In this document: in pieces, positions 7,893-14,735 of the stretch
Numbering within the stretch: the stretch's first letter is position 1
Layout: each line of letters opens with the position of its first letter
Assembly: GCA_937888725.1 (NCBI GenBank)
Contig: CALARE010000031.1
Coordinates: forward strand, 1-30,632
Direction: 5' to 3'
From: an uncultured Alphaproteobacteria bacterium
GTDB lineage: Bacteria; Pseudomonadota; Alphaproteobacteria; CAAHEQ01; UBA3637
DNA length: 30,632 nt
Notes under the pieces: model-generated
What the model saw: only the letters and a program-made list of their open reading frames with translations
Database searches by the model: none
What the model was told of the DNA's origin: nothing
Program-made: the position numbers and the translations under genes

Positions 7893-8064
7893 AAAGATTA
7901 TGGTAAAAAATCTTTTCAAGAGGTTAAGATGGCACCCATTTTTTTTGCCTTATACCTTGATTGGCAACAAAACAGCTCTTGTTTAACAAGATTTTGTTTG
8001 ATTCGCTTTTTTTTAATAAAAACAAAAACGCCCCATTTTTCAAGAAAGAGAGGGCGTTTTTTTT
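7893..8064 (+). ncRNA. Candidate structured small RNA or leader, ~170 nt
   Basis: Four hairpins follow one another in this 263-base gap. First: AAAGATT (7893-7899) with AATCTTT (7909-7915). Second: AGGT-TAA-GGCA (7921-7934, with a three-base bulge) with TGCC-TTA-ACCT (7946-7957). Third: AACAAAA and TCTTGTT (7966-7983) with AACAAGA and TTTTGTT (7985-7998), followed nearby by eight T. Fourth: a GC-rich terminator (8024-8061). A TTGACA promoter is positioned so that transcription would start at the first hairpin. No known RNA family is recognised. Alternatives are stacked terminators of the upstream gene, or an attenuated leader of the gene at 8093. Confidence 0.35.
8024..8064 (+). terminator. 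Rho-independent terminator
   Basis: AAAAACGCCC (8024-8033) pairs with GGGCGTTTTT (8052-8061), an 18-base loop, and the T run continues to 8064. It ends the candidate RNA and/or the 7515-7829 transcript, 28 bases before the next coding start. Confidence 0.8.
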
Positions 8065-8092
8065 ATAAACTGACAATAAAGGAGAAGAAATA

Positions 8093-8998
8093 ATGTCCCC
8101 ACCAGATATGAGTGATTATGATTACAATCGAGGCAGAAAGGCCATTCAAAACGGATCTTATTCAAGCGAATATGATCGTGCTAATGATTTATATCAGCTG
8201 GAAAAAGAATATAATCGACAACAATATATTAAAAACCACAATCAAGAAATGGAGCGACAAAAAGAAGAAGCCAGACGAAATGCGAGAAGCTCCTCTTACA
8301 GCTCCTATTCAAGTTACACCCCGCAAACAGTGCAAAGACCTTCTAGCGGATTTATGGGGTATCCGCCTTCATATAAACCGTTCAATATTTTTACAGATTT
8401 TGACTATAAACCAACACCTAAAAAAGAACCTTATGAAGATTTATCTAAAGAACATAGAAAAATTTATTTTGCATTAGAAGAACCCAGCAAAAAAGAAGAA
8501 AAAAAATTCGATAATAAAGAAGCTATTGCAGACAGTTTCTTTAAATCAACCGTTATAACTTGGGGTATATATTTTTTAATGGACAGATTAGCATCAGAAC
8601 GTGCCTTTTTAGGTGCACTTTTTACTTTGGGAAGTTGGGCGTATATTTATAAATCATACTGCCGATATGGAGCCGCAAATAAAGCGTTAGAAAAAGCCAG
8701 TCAAACATGCCCCGAAATTAGACCAACAGGAGAAGAAAATGAACAACTGATTCAAAATGAGAATAATCAGCTCAAAACTCTTATAACTGTTTCAGCTGCC
8801 ATTTCTGGTTTTTTACTTGCCTCTTACTACAACTATCTCACCCTAGAAGAAGCATTATTATATATAGGTTTTATCGGTGGATTTTCTCAACTATACGCTA
8901 ATCATTATAAACGAAATACCTATCAAATCAGACGAAAACAAGTCCCAGACAAAGTTATTTATGCACTTAACAGAGATTTTCTAAAATCAAAAGATTAA
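8093..8998 (+). CDS. Membrane protein, paralogue 2 of 3
   Basis: A 301-residue protein, not recognised. The N-terminal ~70 residues are charged and coiled-coil-like (YDRANDLYQLEKEYNRQQ, QEMERQKEEARRNARS), followed by a Ser/Tyr-rich linker (SSSYSSYSSYTPQ) and a Pro/Lys-rich segment. Hydrophobic helices lie at about 152-170 and 175-192, and again at about 226-243 and 250-268, as two hairpins. The link between them contains NKALEKASQTCPEI, matching NKCLKKVGKIFPEI of the 6415 protein. A strong AAAGGAGAAG Shine-Dalgarno precedes the ATG. The next paralogue begins 14 bases downstream, so they are co-transcribed. Function unknown; no enzyme motif is visible. Confidence 0.65.
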   Translation: MSPPDMSDYDYNRGRKAIQNGSYSSEYDRANDLYQLEKEYNRQQYIKNHNQEMERQKEEARRNARSSSYSSYSSYTPQTVQRPSSGFMGYPPSYKPFNIFTDFDYKPTPKKEPYEDLSKEHRKIYFALEEPSKKEEKKFDNKEAIADSFFKSTVITWGIYFLMDRLASERAFLGALFTLGSWAYIYKSYCRYGAANKALEKASQTCPEIRPTGEENEQLIQNENNQLKTLITVSAAISGFLLASYYNYLTLEEALLYIGFIGGFSQLYANHYKRNTYQIRRKQVPDKVIYALNRDFLKSKD

Positions 8999-9012
8999 AA
9001 AAGGTACAAATA

Positions 9013-9777
9013 ATGAGATATATAGCAAAAAGAAATTTTGAAAAAGAATGTGAAGCAATTGAAAATTCAGACATGGACGAGTATCAAAAAGCCAACGCAA
9101 TCGCTGAGGCCCAAATCAGACGCGATTATATCTTTGCAATGGAAGATCGAAAAGATAAGGAAAAAGAAGAAAAATGCAATTCAACTTACACCCCTTCTTT
9201 TTCATTTACCACAAGTCAATCAAGTAATACAACATCCGTTATTGACGACGATGATATTGAAAACATCTGTACAGGATGTGCCTATATAGGGATTCCTTTG
9301 GCAAAACTTGTTCCACCTTTTATCATGGGGACACTTGCACTTTCTAATTTGGATAAACTAAAAAACCTAAACATATTTGACAAATTAATGTGTCATCCAG
9401 ATACATCCAAAATTGCCCTTGGGATTTGTATTGCTTGGGGGGCACTCAGTTTGTATGGTTCTCATTTAAGTGTAAAAAAAGAAGCAATAAAGAAAGTTTA
9501 TGGCACCCCTAATTTATGGAAACTTAATTTTATTAGATTTCAACAATTAGCTGCCCTTGCCTGTATTGGTTTTGTGTTTTATCATTCAATAGATGAACTA
9601 TCTCAAATCAAAAAAGAAATAGAAATATCAAAAACACAAGTTGTTGAAAACACAAAACAACACCCTGTCCAAAAAGAAGCAAACGCTATTTTATTATTAA
9701 GTGCTGCAGGCCTTGCCTATCAAACCTATTCTTGTTTTTTAAAACATAAAAAAATCCGTACATACGAAGATGAATAA
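9013..9777 (+). CDS. Membrane protein, paralogue 3 of 3
   Basis: A 254-residue protein, not recognised. It opens with AIENSDMDEYQKANAIAEA (residues ~16-34), clearly related to AINNSNMSEDEKNAAIDKV of the 6415 protein, followed by a Lys/Glu-rich stretch and a Ser/Thr-rich linker (~58-75). Helices are predicted by eye at about 90-113, 137-152, 178-195 and 216-234. The middle link carries VKKEAIKKVYGTPNL, a weaker version of the paralogues' K..KK...PEI segment. It shares the operon with the 8093 gene (AAGG Shine-Dalgarno inside the 14-base gap). No strong terminator is seen before the next promoter at 9849. Confidence 0.65.
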   Translation: MRYIAKRNFEKECEAIENSDMDEYQKANAIAEAQIRRDYIFAMEDRKDKEKEEKCNSTYTPSFSFTTSQSSNTTSVIDDDDIENICTGCAYIGIPLAKLVPPFIMGTLALSNLDKLKNLNIFDKLMCHPDTSKIALGICIAWGALSLYGSHLSVKKEAIKKVYGTPNLWKLNFIRFQQLAALACIGFVFYHSIDELSQIKKEIEISKTQVVENTKQHPVQKEANAILLLSAAGLAYQTYSCFLKHKKIRTYEDE

Positions 9778-9848
9778 AAAACACCCTGCCCTTTACCTAA
9801 TAACAAGGCATCTTTAAAAAGGATTACCCCTCCTCTTTTCAATTTTCA

Positions 9849-9877
9849 TTGACAGATTTTTAAAATGAGAGTAAAAT
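9849..9877 (+). promoter_or_regulatory. Sigma70 promoter for the PH-domain gene
   Basis: TTGACA (9849-9854), 17 bases, TAAAAT (9872-9877). AAAGGAGGT (9892-9900) gives a strong ribosome binding site for the ATG at 9905. Confidence 0.8.
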
Positions 9878-9904
9878 AGTATATAGGTATTAAAGGAGGT
9901 TGTT

Positions 9905-10375
9905 ATGTCATATATCACGAGTACACTTTCAAAAGATGAAGAAATTAAAGTCACACCAAAATTGCATTGGATTAACTATGCTATTGTGGTGTTTTGTTTG
10001 GTTTTTGCAGGGATTTGTGGCAAGGTTTATTTAGATTTAAGCCCTGATGTTTACCCTATTGTGAAAATTGCATTTATCGTGCCAATTGCCATATTTGCAT
10101 TTGCTGCTCTTATTTTCACCCTACGCATTTGGTTGACAGAAATGGCCGTTACAACGAAAAGGGTTGTCTTCCGTACGGGGATTATTAGCGTTCATACAGA
10201 AGAACTCAAGATTGCACGCATTGAGTCTGTGGAATTGCGTCAATCCATTTTGGGGCGTATTTTAAACTATGGGAGCCTTTATTTTTCTGGTACAGGGACA
10301 GGTAAAGTTTTATTCCCAAACATTCAAAAACCACGGGAGATGAAAGCTCTGCTCGAAGATGTGGTTAAAGATTAA
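9905..10375 (+). CDS. Bacterial PH-domain (bPH2, YdbT-like) membrane protein
   Basis: A 156-residue protein. Two membrane helices form a hairpin at about 23-44 and 52-74. The C-terminal ~80 residues match the bacterial pleckstrin-like domain formerly called DUF304: WLTEMAVTTKRVVFRTG, then a run ending IESVELRQSILGRIL and a YGSLYFSGTGTG segment. Proteins of this layout sit in the cytoplasmic membrane with the PH domain in the cytosol; their ligands are mostly unknown. A strong promoter and terminator flank it, so it is monocistronic. Length and layout are normal for the single-domain form. Confidence 0.85.
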   Translation: MSYITSTLSKDEEIKVTPKLHWINYAIVVFCLVFAGICGKVYLDLSPDVYPIVKIAFIVPIAIFAFAALIFTLRIWLTEMAVTTKRVVFRTGIISVHTEELKIARIESVELRQSILGRILNYGSLYFSGTGTGKVLFPNIQKPREMKALLEDVVKD

Positions 10376-10396
10376 CGCTTTTATTTTTAATGAGTG

Positions 10397-10430
10397 AAAA
10401 CCGTCAAATAAAAAGTTTTGACGGTTTTTT
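10397..10430 (+). terminator. Rho-independent terminator of the PH-domain gene
   Basis: AAAACCGTCAAA (10397-10408) pairs perfectly over 12 bases with TTTGACGGTTTT (10417-10428), with a short loop and a T-rich continuation. The descending arm also holds the TTGACG used as -35 of the next gene. Confidence 0.9.
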
Positions 10431-10446
10431 ATTTTTGTGCTACAGT
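10418..10446 (+). promoter_or_regulatory. Candidate promoter embedded in the terminator
   Basis: TTGACG (10418-10423), 17 bases, TACAGT (10441-10446). Transcription would start at about 10452-10454, at or next to the ATG of the following gene, which has no Shine-Dalgarno sequence. This suggests a leaderless or near-leaderless mRNA. Confidence 0.4.
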
Positions 10447-10453
10447 GTTCATT

Positions 10454-11209
10454 ATGAAAAAAGAGGATTATTGCTATCAAAATTGCCCCTATTTAAAACG
10501 GGTGAGTGAAAGTGGAAAATTGCCATTTTATTGCGAATTGTTCCATCTGTTTCTTGCCACCCAAAAAAAGCGGATTTTGCGGGCTAGCTCTTGCACTGGC
10601 AAAGCATTTGACACCAAAGAAAGTGGCTATCAACTCATCAGTTCTTATCAAAACAAAGGGATTAATAAACAGGTGACAAAATGGGGATTCCATCGTTTAA
10701 ATGGGGCGTTTCAAGCGGCATTTGTCCGCCTCATTTTAAAAGAAGGGAACGAAATTGGTGTGCAAAAAGGAACGCCTTTTAAGGAACGGTTTATTGTATC
10801 AACCCTTGTCGCACAAATTAAAATGGCTCATACTGAAACGGATGAAAAAAAACCACATAAGCCAGATAAAATTTCAAATCTATTGGATAAATTGGGGGGT
10901 GATTTTCCGACCCTTATGAATGATGAGAGCAAAAATATCTTAAAAAATTTGTTTGCTGTTCTTGATGGGTCAGAACAAGATTTAATTACAGATATACTAT
11001 CAAACCCCGAACGAGCAGAGAATTTTTTAAAATCATTTGATGAAATGGGGAAAGGTGAAAATCTTGTGAAAGATTTCCGTCGCCTTTTAGAAGAGATTGA
11101 AAAAAATGTGGAAGAAGAAGAAAAACGCCGTCATTTAATGTCGATGGGAGTTGATATTAATCAGCAACAAATGCTTCAAATGTTGCACCATCAAGATCAT
11201 GACAGATAA
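10454..11209 (+). CDS. Four-cysteine protein with acidic helical C-terminus, unknown function
   Basis: About 251 residues from the ATG at 10454. An upstream in-frame start at 10418 would lie inside the terminator stem and is unlikely. The N-terminus has C7, C11, C27 and C47 (YCYQNCPYL, FYCELF, SSCTGK), a CX3C-X15-C-X19-C spacing that could bind zinc or an iron-sulfur cluster. A central basic part (~55-130) is followed by a long acidic helical region (~135-240) with LLDKLGGDFPTL and EEIEKNVEEEEKRR, probably coiled coil. The end is Gln/His/Asp-rich. I do not recognise the family. No ribosome binding site is visible before the ATG. Confidence 0.65.
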   Translation: MKKEDYCYQNCPYLKRVSESGKLPFYCELFHLFLATQKKRILRASSCTGKAFDTKESGYQLISSYQNKGINKQVTKWGFHRLNGAFQAAFVRLILKEGNEIGVQKGTPFKERFIVSTLVAQIKMAHTETDEKKPHKPDKISNLLDKLGGDFPTLMNDESKNILKNLFAVLDGSEQDLITDILSNPERAENFLKSFDEMGKGENLVKDFRRLLEEIEKNVEEEEKRRHLMSMGVDINQQQMLQMLHHQDHDR

Positions 11210-11239
11210 ATAATCACTCAAAAATGAATCGCACGCATC

Positions 11240-11413
11240 TTATTTTAAATTTTGGGTTTGTAAACGTATATTTGCCATTGGCGAGGAGCTATCCCCTACT
11301 GGCTGGGCATTGTTAGCAAGTACATTTGTGCAATTCGTTTCAGCTGGAGGCGTTGAAGATGCTTGTTTTGTAAAATAAACGCTCGTTTTTTTAGGGACAC
11401 TTAAAAAATGCAT
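11240..11413 (-). CDS. Possible 57-residue ORF carrying the shared tail motif
   Basis: An ORF from ATG 11413 to TAA 11240 encodes 57 residues that are Ser/Thr/Pro/Asn-rich (KKTSVYFTKQASSTPPAE) and end SSPMANIRLQTQNLK. The ANIRL ending resembles ANVRLAQ of the GH24 protein and ANLRAMSN of the 22607 protein, which is the only argument for its reality. There is no Shine-Dalgarno sequence, and the trkA terminator hairpin lies four bases upstream of the ATG. It may instead be the remnant of a larger tail-bearing gene. The gap 11210-11502 holds only this ORF and the hairpin. Confidence 0.25.
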   Translation of the reverse strand: MHFLSVPKKTSVYFTKQASSTPPAETNCTNVLANNAQPVGDSSSPMANIRLQTQNLK

Positions 11414-11417
11414 AAAA

Positions 11418-11466
11418 CAGCATCAAGCAGAATACCAAATGCAAATGGTATACATCCTTGATGCTG
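11418..11466 (-). terminator. Two-tier hairpin, probable trkA terminator
   Basis: CAGCATCAAG (11418-11427) pairs perfectly with CTTGATGCTG (11457-11466). Inside it ATACCA (11432-11437) pairs with TGGTAT (11446-11451). On the minus strand the hairpin lies 36 bases after the trkA stop and is followed by TTTTATGCATTTTTT, a loose U tract. The size and two-tier form are unusual for a simple terminator. Confidence 0.6.
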
Positions 11467-11502
11467 GAAAATCAGATTTTAATTTGACACATATTTGTGA
11501 TG

Positions 11503-12870
11503 TTAAAAAAAGCTAAAACCAACGGTTAAAAGATTTTCAGCCTCTCGAACATGCCCTTTTTCAACAAACAAAAGAACCCTGTCCCCTACTTCAATTTTAA
11601 ATGTTGGCTCAGGTAAATAAAAGATACCTTCTCGCACAATGCCTGCTAAGACAATGCCTTCTGGAATTTTGATTTTAGCAATCTCTTTAGCCGTAATTTT
11701 GGCCGTTTCAAGTGCCTCCGCCTCCAAAATTTCACCCACAACAGACGAAATGAAATAATCATTTATAACCCGCCCTTTACGGATATGTTGCAAAATCGCT
11801 GAAATTAAAACCGCATTCGGGTCAACCGCCACGTCAATCCCCATTTCAAAGGTCAAATCACGGTACAATTGGTTGTGAATTAATGCCGACGTTTTGTCAA
11901 TTTGATTGCGTTTTGACAATAATGAAAGCAAGACATTACTTTCATCACTTTGCGTGGTGGCAATGGCGATTTGATAATTTTTTAAATTCAAATCATCTAG
12001 CAAAGCCTCATCCAACCCATCCCCATGAATGACAACCGTTTTATCCAAGCGTTCGGCTAGATATCTTGCCCGATCTTCATCCTTTTCAACCACAGTCACA
12101 TTTTTGTATCGTGGCAATTCTTCCATCTGACGCGTGAGTTGATAACCCACTTTACCACCGCCAAAAACAATCACCCCATTGGGATCAATTTTTTGATATG
12201 CGAGCACATCTAAAAGCTGTTGAAAATCATCCTTTGCCACCACAAAATACACATCATCTAAATGACGGATAAGTGCTTTTTGCAAATTCACCAACCGTTG
12301 CCGTCTACGAATGGCAATGACCTTTGCCCGAACACCTGTCAGCATAGCCGTTACCTCGGCCACAGTTTTTGATAACATGGGAGAGGATTTTTTGCACCTG
12401 AGCCCTATCACACGAGCTTGATCATCCGCTAATTTAAACAAATCCACCGCTGATGCGATTGTCAAACTATCCAACAGATGGAGGGCAGTTTCAACCTCAG
12501 GCGATAAAACAACATCTAAATTTTGTGCTTTTAAATAGTCCTTATATTTGTGTAATAAATATTCGTGTTTGGTCAAACGCACAATGCGTTGCGGAATTTT
12601 AAAAAGCGTATACGCTAAACCACACCCAACAATGTTGATTTCATCACTACCTGTTACAGCCAAAAAAATGTCTGCCTCGCCAGCACCTGCTTTTTCAAGC
12701 ACAGAGGGAAGTGCTGCTGATCCGACAACCGTTTGAATATCCAATTGTTCACTCAAATTGCCAAGTTTTTCAGCCTCTTGATCAATTAAAACAATATCAT
12801 GCTTTTCCGCTCTTAAATATTTGGCGAGTCCGACACCGACCTGTCCTGCTCCTGCGATAATAATTCTCAT
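11503..12870 (-). CDS. trkA: Trk potassium uptake regulatory protein TrkA
   Basis: A 455-residue protein, the usual full length. It has two tandem RCK units, each an NAD-binding Rossmann domain plus a RCK_C domain. GAGQVG (7-12) and the acidic end of strand two, D30, mark the first; GGGKVG (237-242) with VVEKDE marks the second. It is a cytoplasmic peripheral subunit that gates the TrkH/TrkG potassium channel in response to NAD(H) or ATP. The channel gene is not in this window. The start has GGAG six bases upstream. It lies 24 bases behind dusB and is the last main gene of the Sel1-dusB-trkA run. Confidence 0.93.
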   Translation of the reverse strand: MRIIIAGAGQVGVGLAKYLRAEKHDIVLIDQEAEKLGNLSEQLDIQTVVGSAALPSVLEKAGAGEADIFLAVTGSDEINIVGCGLAYTLFKIPQRIVRLTKHEYLLHKYKDYLKAQNLDVVLSPEVETALHLLDSLTIASAVDLFKLADDQARVIGLRCKKSSPMLSKTVAEVTAMLTGVRAKVIAIRRRQRLVNLQKALIRHLDDVYFVVAKDDFQQLLDVLAYQKIDPNGVIVFGGGKVGYQLTRQMEELPRYKNVTVVEKDEDRARYLAERLDKTVVIHGDGLDEALLDDLNLKNYQIAIATTQSDESNVLLSLLSKRNQIDKTSALIHNQLYRDLTFEMGIDVAVDPNAVLISAILQHIRKGRVINDYFISSVVGEILEAEALETAKITAKEIAKIKIPEGIVLAGIVREGIFYLPEPTFKIEVGDRVLLFVEKGHVREAENLLTVGFSFF

Positions 12871-12894
12871 CTGTTTCTCCTTCCCCCCAATTGA

Positions 12895-13824
12895 TTAAAG
12901 TTGATTAATTTGATATCCTGACATAAATTCGCGTATTAATTTTTGAACTGTTGCAATGTCCCTTTCTTGGTACATTTGATTTAAAAATTGTGTGCGACCT
13001 TGCAAAGTTTGCGTATACCATGCAATGTGCTTTCTTGCAACCAAAAGACCATGAGTCCCGTAATAGGAAAGCATTAAATCTAAATGTTCCAACACCACAT
13101 CTGATAAATCAAGGTTTGGCACTGTTTGCCCATCTAACTGAGCCAACAACCAGGGGCGACCCAACAACCCACGCCCAACCATCAACCCATCGGCCTGCGT
13201 TACGTTAAGCATATCATTAGCCGAGGCGATATCCACCACATCACCATTGGCAATCACTGGAATATGAAGTGCCTCTTTAACCATAGCAATGGCGGATTTG
13301 TTGACCAACCCCGCATATCCTTGTGCCTTTGTTCTACCGTGAATGGTCACCCTGTCTGCCCCCGCACTTTCAAGAGCTTTGGCAAATGGGACAACATTGA
13401 TATTATCTTCATCCCAGCCAATCCGTGTTTTAACCGAAACAGGGACGGTTGCCACTTTTTTAACACCTTCAACCAAACGGCAGGCCCAATCTTGATTTTG
13501 CATTAATTTAGCCCCAGAACCATTGGAAATCAGCTTTTTAACAGGGCAACCCATGTTAATATCAATCCCCTTAGCCCCATAAAAGAGAGCCTCTTTTGCC
13601 CCATGGGTCATATAGTCAACCTCAACCCCAACAAGCTGGACAATGATATCCCTTTCATCTGAGATATGGAGCATTTTGCGGGTTAAATAATGGTTGTGAT
13701 AAAGGGTGCGAACACCAATCATTTCCGTATACAACGGGCGATGGGTAAATTTTCGCATCATAAAGCGAAACGGTTTGTCTGTCACCCCTGCCATGGGGGC
13801 TGAAAACAAAAGCTTATCCTTCAT
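12895..13824 (-). CDS. dusB: tRNA-dihydrouridine synthase, DusB type
   Basis: 309 residues from the ATG at 13824. The longer reading frame up to 13932 only reads through the preceding gene, and GAGGTG sits four bases before this ATG. It is an FMN-dependent TIM-barrel enzyme that reduces uridine to dihydrouridine in the tRNA D-loop. Visible family marks: APMAGVTDKPFR at the N-terminus, the general-acid C93 in NMGCPVKK, KTRIGWDED, TIHGRTKAQGYAG, ANGDV and GRGLLGRPW, followed by the helical C-terminal domain. The ATG overlaps the 3' end of the Sel1 gene by 11 bases, so translation is coupled. In many alphaproteobacteria this gene (nifR3) precedes ntrBC and ntrYX; here trkA follows directly. Confidence 0.9.
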   Translation of the reverse strand: MKDKLLFSAPMAGVTDKPFRFMMRKFTHRPLYTEMIGVRTLYHNHYLTRKMLHISDERDIIVQLVGVEVDYMTHGAKEALFYGAKGIDINMGCPVKKLISNGSGAKLMQNQDWACRLVEGVKKVATVPVSVKTRIGWDEDNINVVPFAKALESAGADRVTIHGRTKAQGYAGLVNKSAIAMVKEALHIPVIANGDVVDIASANDMLNVTQADGLMVGRGLLGRPWLLAQLDGQTVPNLDLSDVVLEHLDLMLSYYGTHGLLVARKHIAWYTQTLQGRTQFLNQMYQERDIATVQKLIREFMSGYQINQL

Positions 13825-14653
13825 AAGGCACCTCAACATCTGATTGCAGATGGGGTTGATTAACCACTGATTGCGGTAAAACCTCATCATAAATGGTGAT
13901 GAGTACCTTTTCATTTTGATAAATCTTTTCAACGGGCTTTTCCTGAGCCACGACAGGTGGTGTCAATGTTTCCACCGCTTGCGTTTTGTCTTTATTTTGA
14001 GATTCATCAGACAACATTTTATCAATTTTTGCCTTTAACCGTTCTAAATCAGGAGATTTTGAGATTAAATCTGGCTCAGTAGGATACATTTGCCTAACCG
14101 CTTTTGACAACCAATCAAAAGCTTGTTGATATTCTTGATTTAACTCATACATCTGGGCAACCTTCATTTGAGCAGGAGCATAACCATTCCCAGCAGCTTT
14201 TAAATAATAATAAAGAGCCTTTTCATCATCCCTTTGGAGCCATTCATTGGCTTGATAAATCTGCCCCAAACGCATGGCTGAGTCAATATGCCCTTGTTCA
14301 GCAGACTTTTTATAAAAAGCCAACGCTTTTCTAAGATTTTGGGCGGTATATTTCCCCTCCTCATACGCTTTGGCAATGATGTATTGGCTATCTTTATCCC
14401 CATAATCGGCTAATTTTGCGTGAAATGCCATTTCCCAATAACCATCATCTTTGGGCGTTATCTTATCAGATGTTTCTTTTTGATACGCTCTTAAAAATTT
14501 TTGATTTTGAATTTGTGCCTTATTATGTGCTTGAATTTTGGCAATTTCATCTCGTTGTGCGGGTGTTAAAGAGGCACCTTGAGCAATCCCTTGCCCGCCC
14601 ATCAAAAGAAAAAAACAAATCGATACGTAATAAAATAGTTTCTTTTTCATCAT
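13814..14653 (-). CDS. Secreted or periplasmic Sel1-repeat protein
   Basis: A 279-residue protein. Residues 1-26 (MMKKKLFYYVSICFFLLMGG, then AQGAS) are a typical signal peptide with an AxA-like cleavage area near 24-27. Residues ~82-190 hold about three Sel1-like repeats, seen as AKAYEEGKYTAQNLRKALAF, AMRLGQIYQ...KALYYYLKAAGNGY and AQMKVAQMYE..YQQAFDWL. These helical pairs mediate protein binding. A Pro/Glu/Val-rich tail follows. Expected location is the periplasm or outside. It is first in the run with dusB and trkA. Partner unknown; Sel1 proteins serve envelope regulation or host interaction in other bacteria. Confidence 0.8.
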   Translation of the reverse strand: MMKKKLFYYVSICFFLLMGGQGIAQGASLTPAQRDEIAKIQAHNKAQIQNQKFLRAYQKETSDKITPKDDGYWEMAFHAKLADYGDKDSQYIIAKAYEEGKYTAQNLRKALAFYKKSAEQGHIDSAMRLGQIYQANEWLQRDDEKALYYYLKAAGNGYAPAQMKVAQMYELNQEYQQAFDWLSKAVRQMYPTEPDLISKSPDLERLKAKIDKMLSDESQNKDKTQAVETLTPPVVAQEKPVEKIYQNEKVLITIYDEVLPQSVVNQPHLQSDVEVPYEG

Positions 14654-14735
14654 TTTTATGGTATAAAATAGCCTTAATTATGTTTGTTATAGTCACTATA
14701 GCAGAAGAAAGTTAAAAAGGAAACAAAAAAACACA

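Noticed and set aside
10418..10453. Upstream start of the four-cysteine protein
   Set aside because: It would start inside the terminator stem, and the extra residues are untypical; the ATG at 10454 is more sensible.
13825..13932. N-terminal extension of the DusB reading frame
   Set aside because: It reads through the Sel1 gene's 3' end in another frame; the ATG at 13824 has a good ribosome site and begins exactly at the family's conserved N-terminus.
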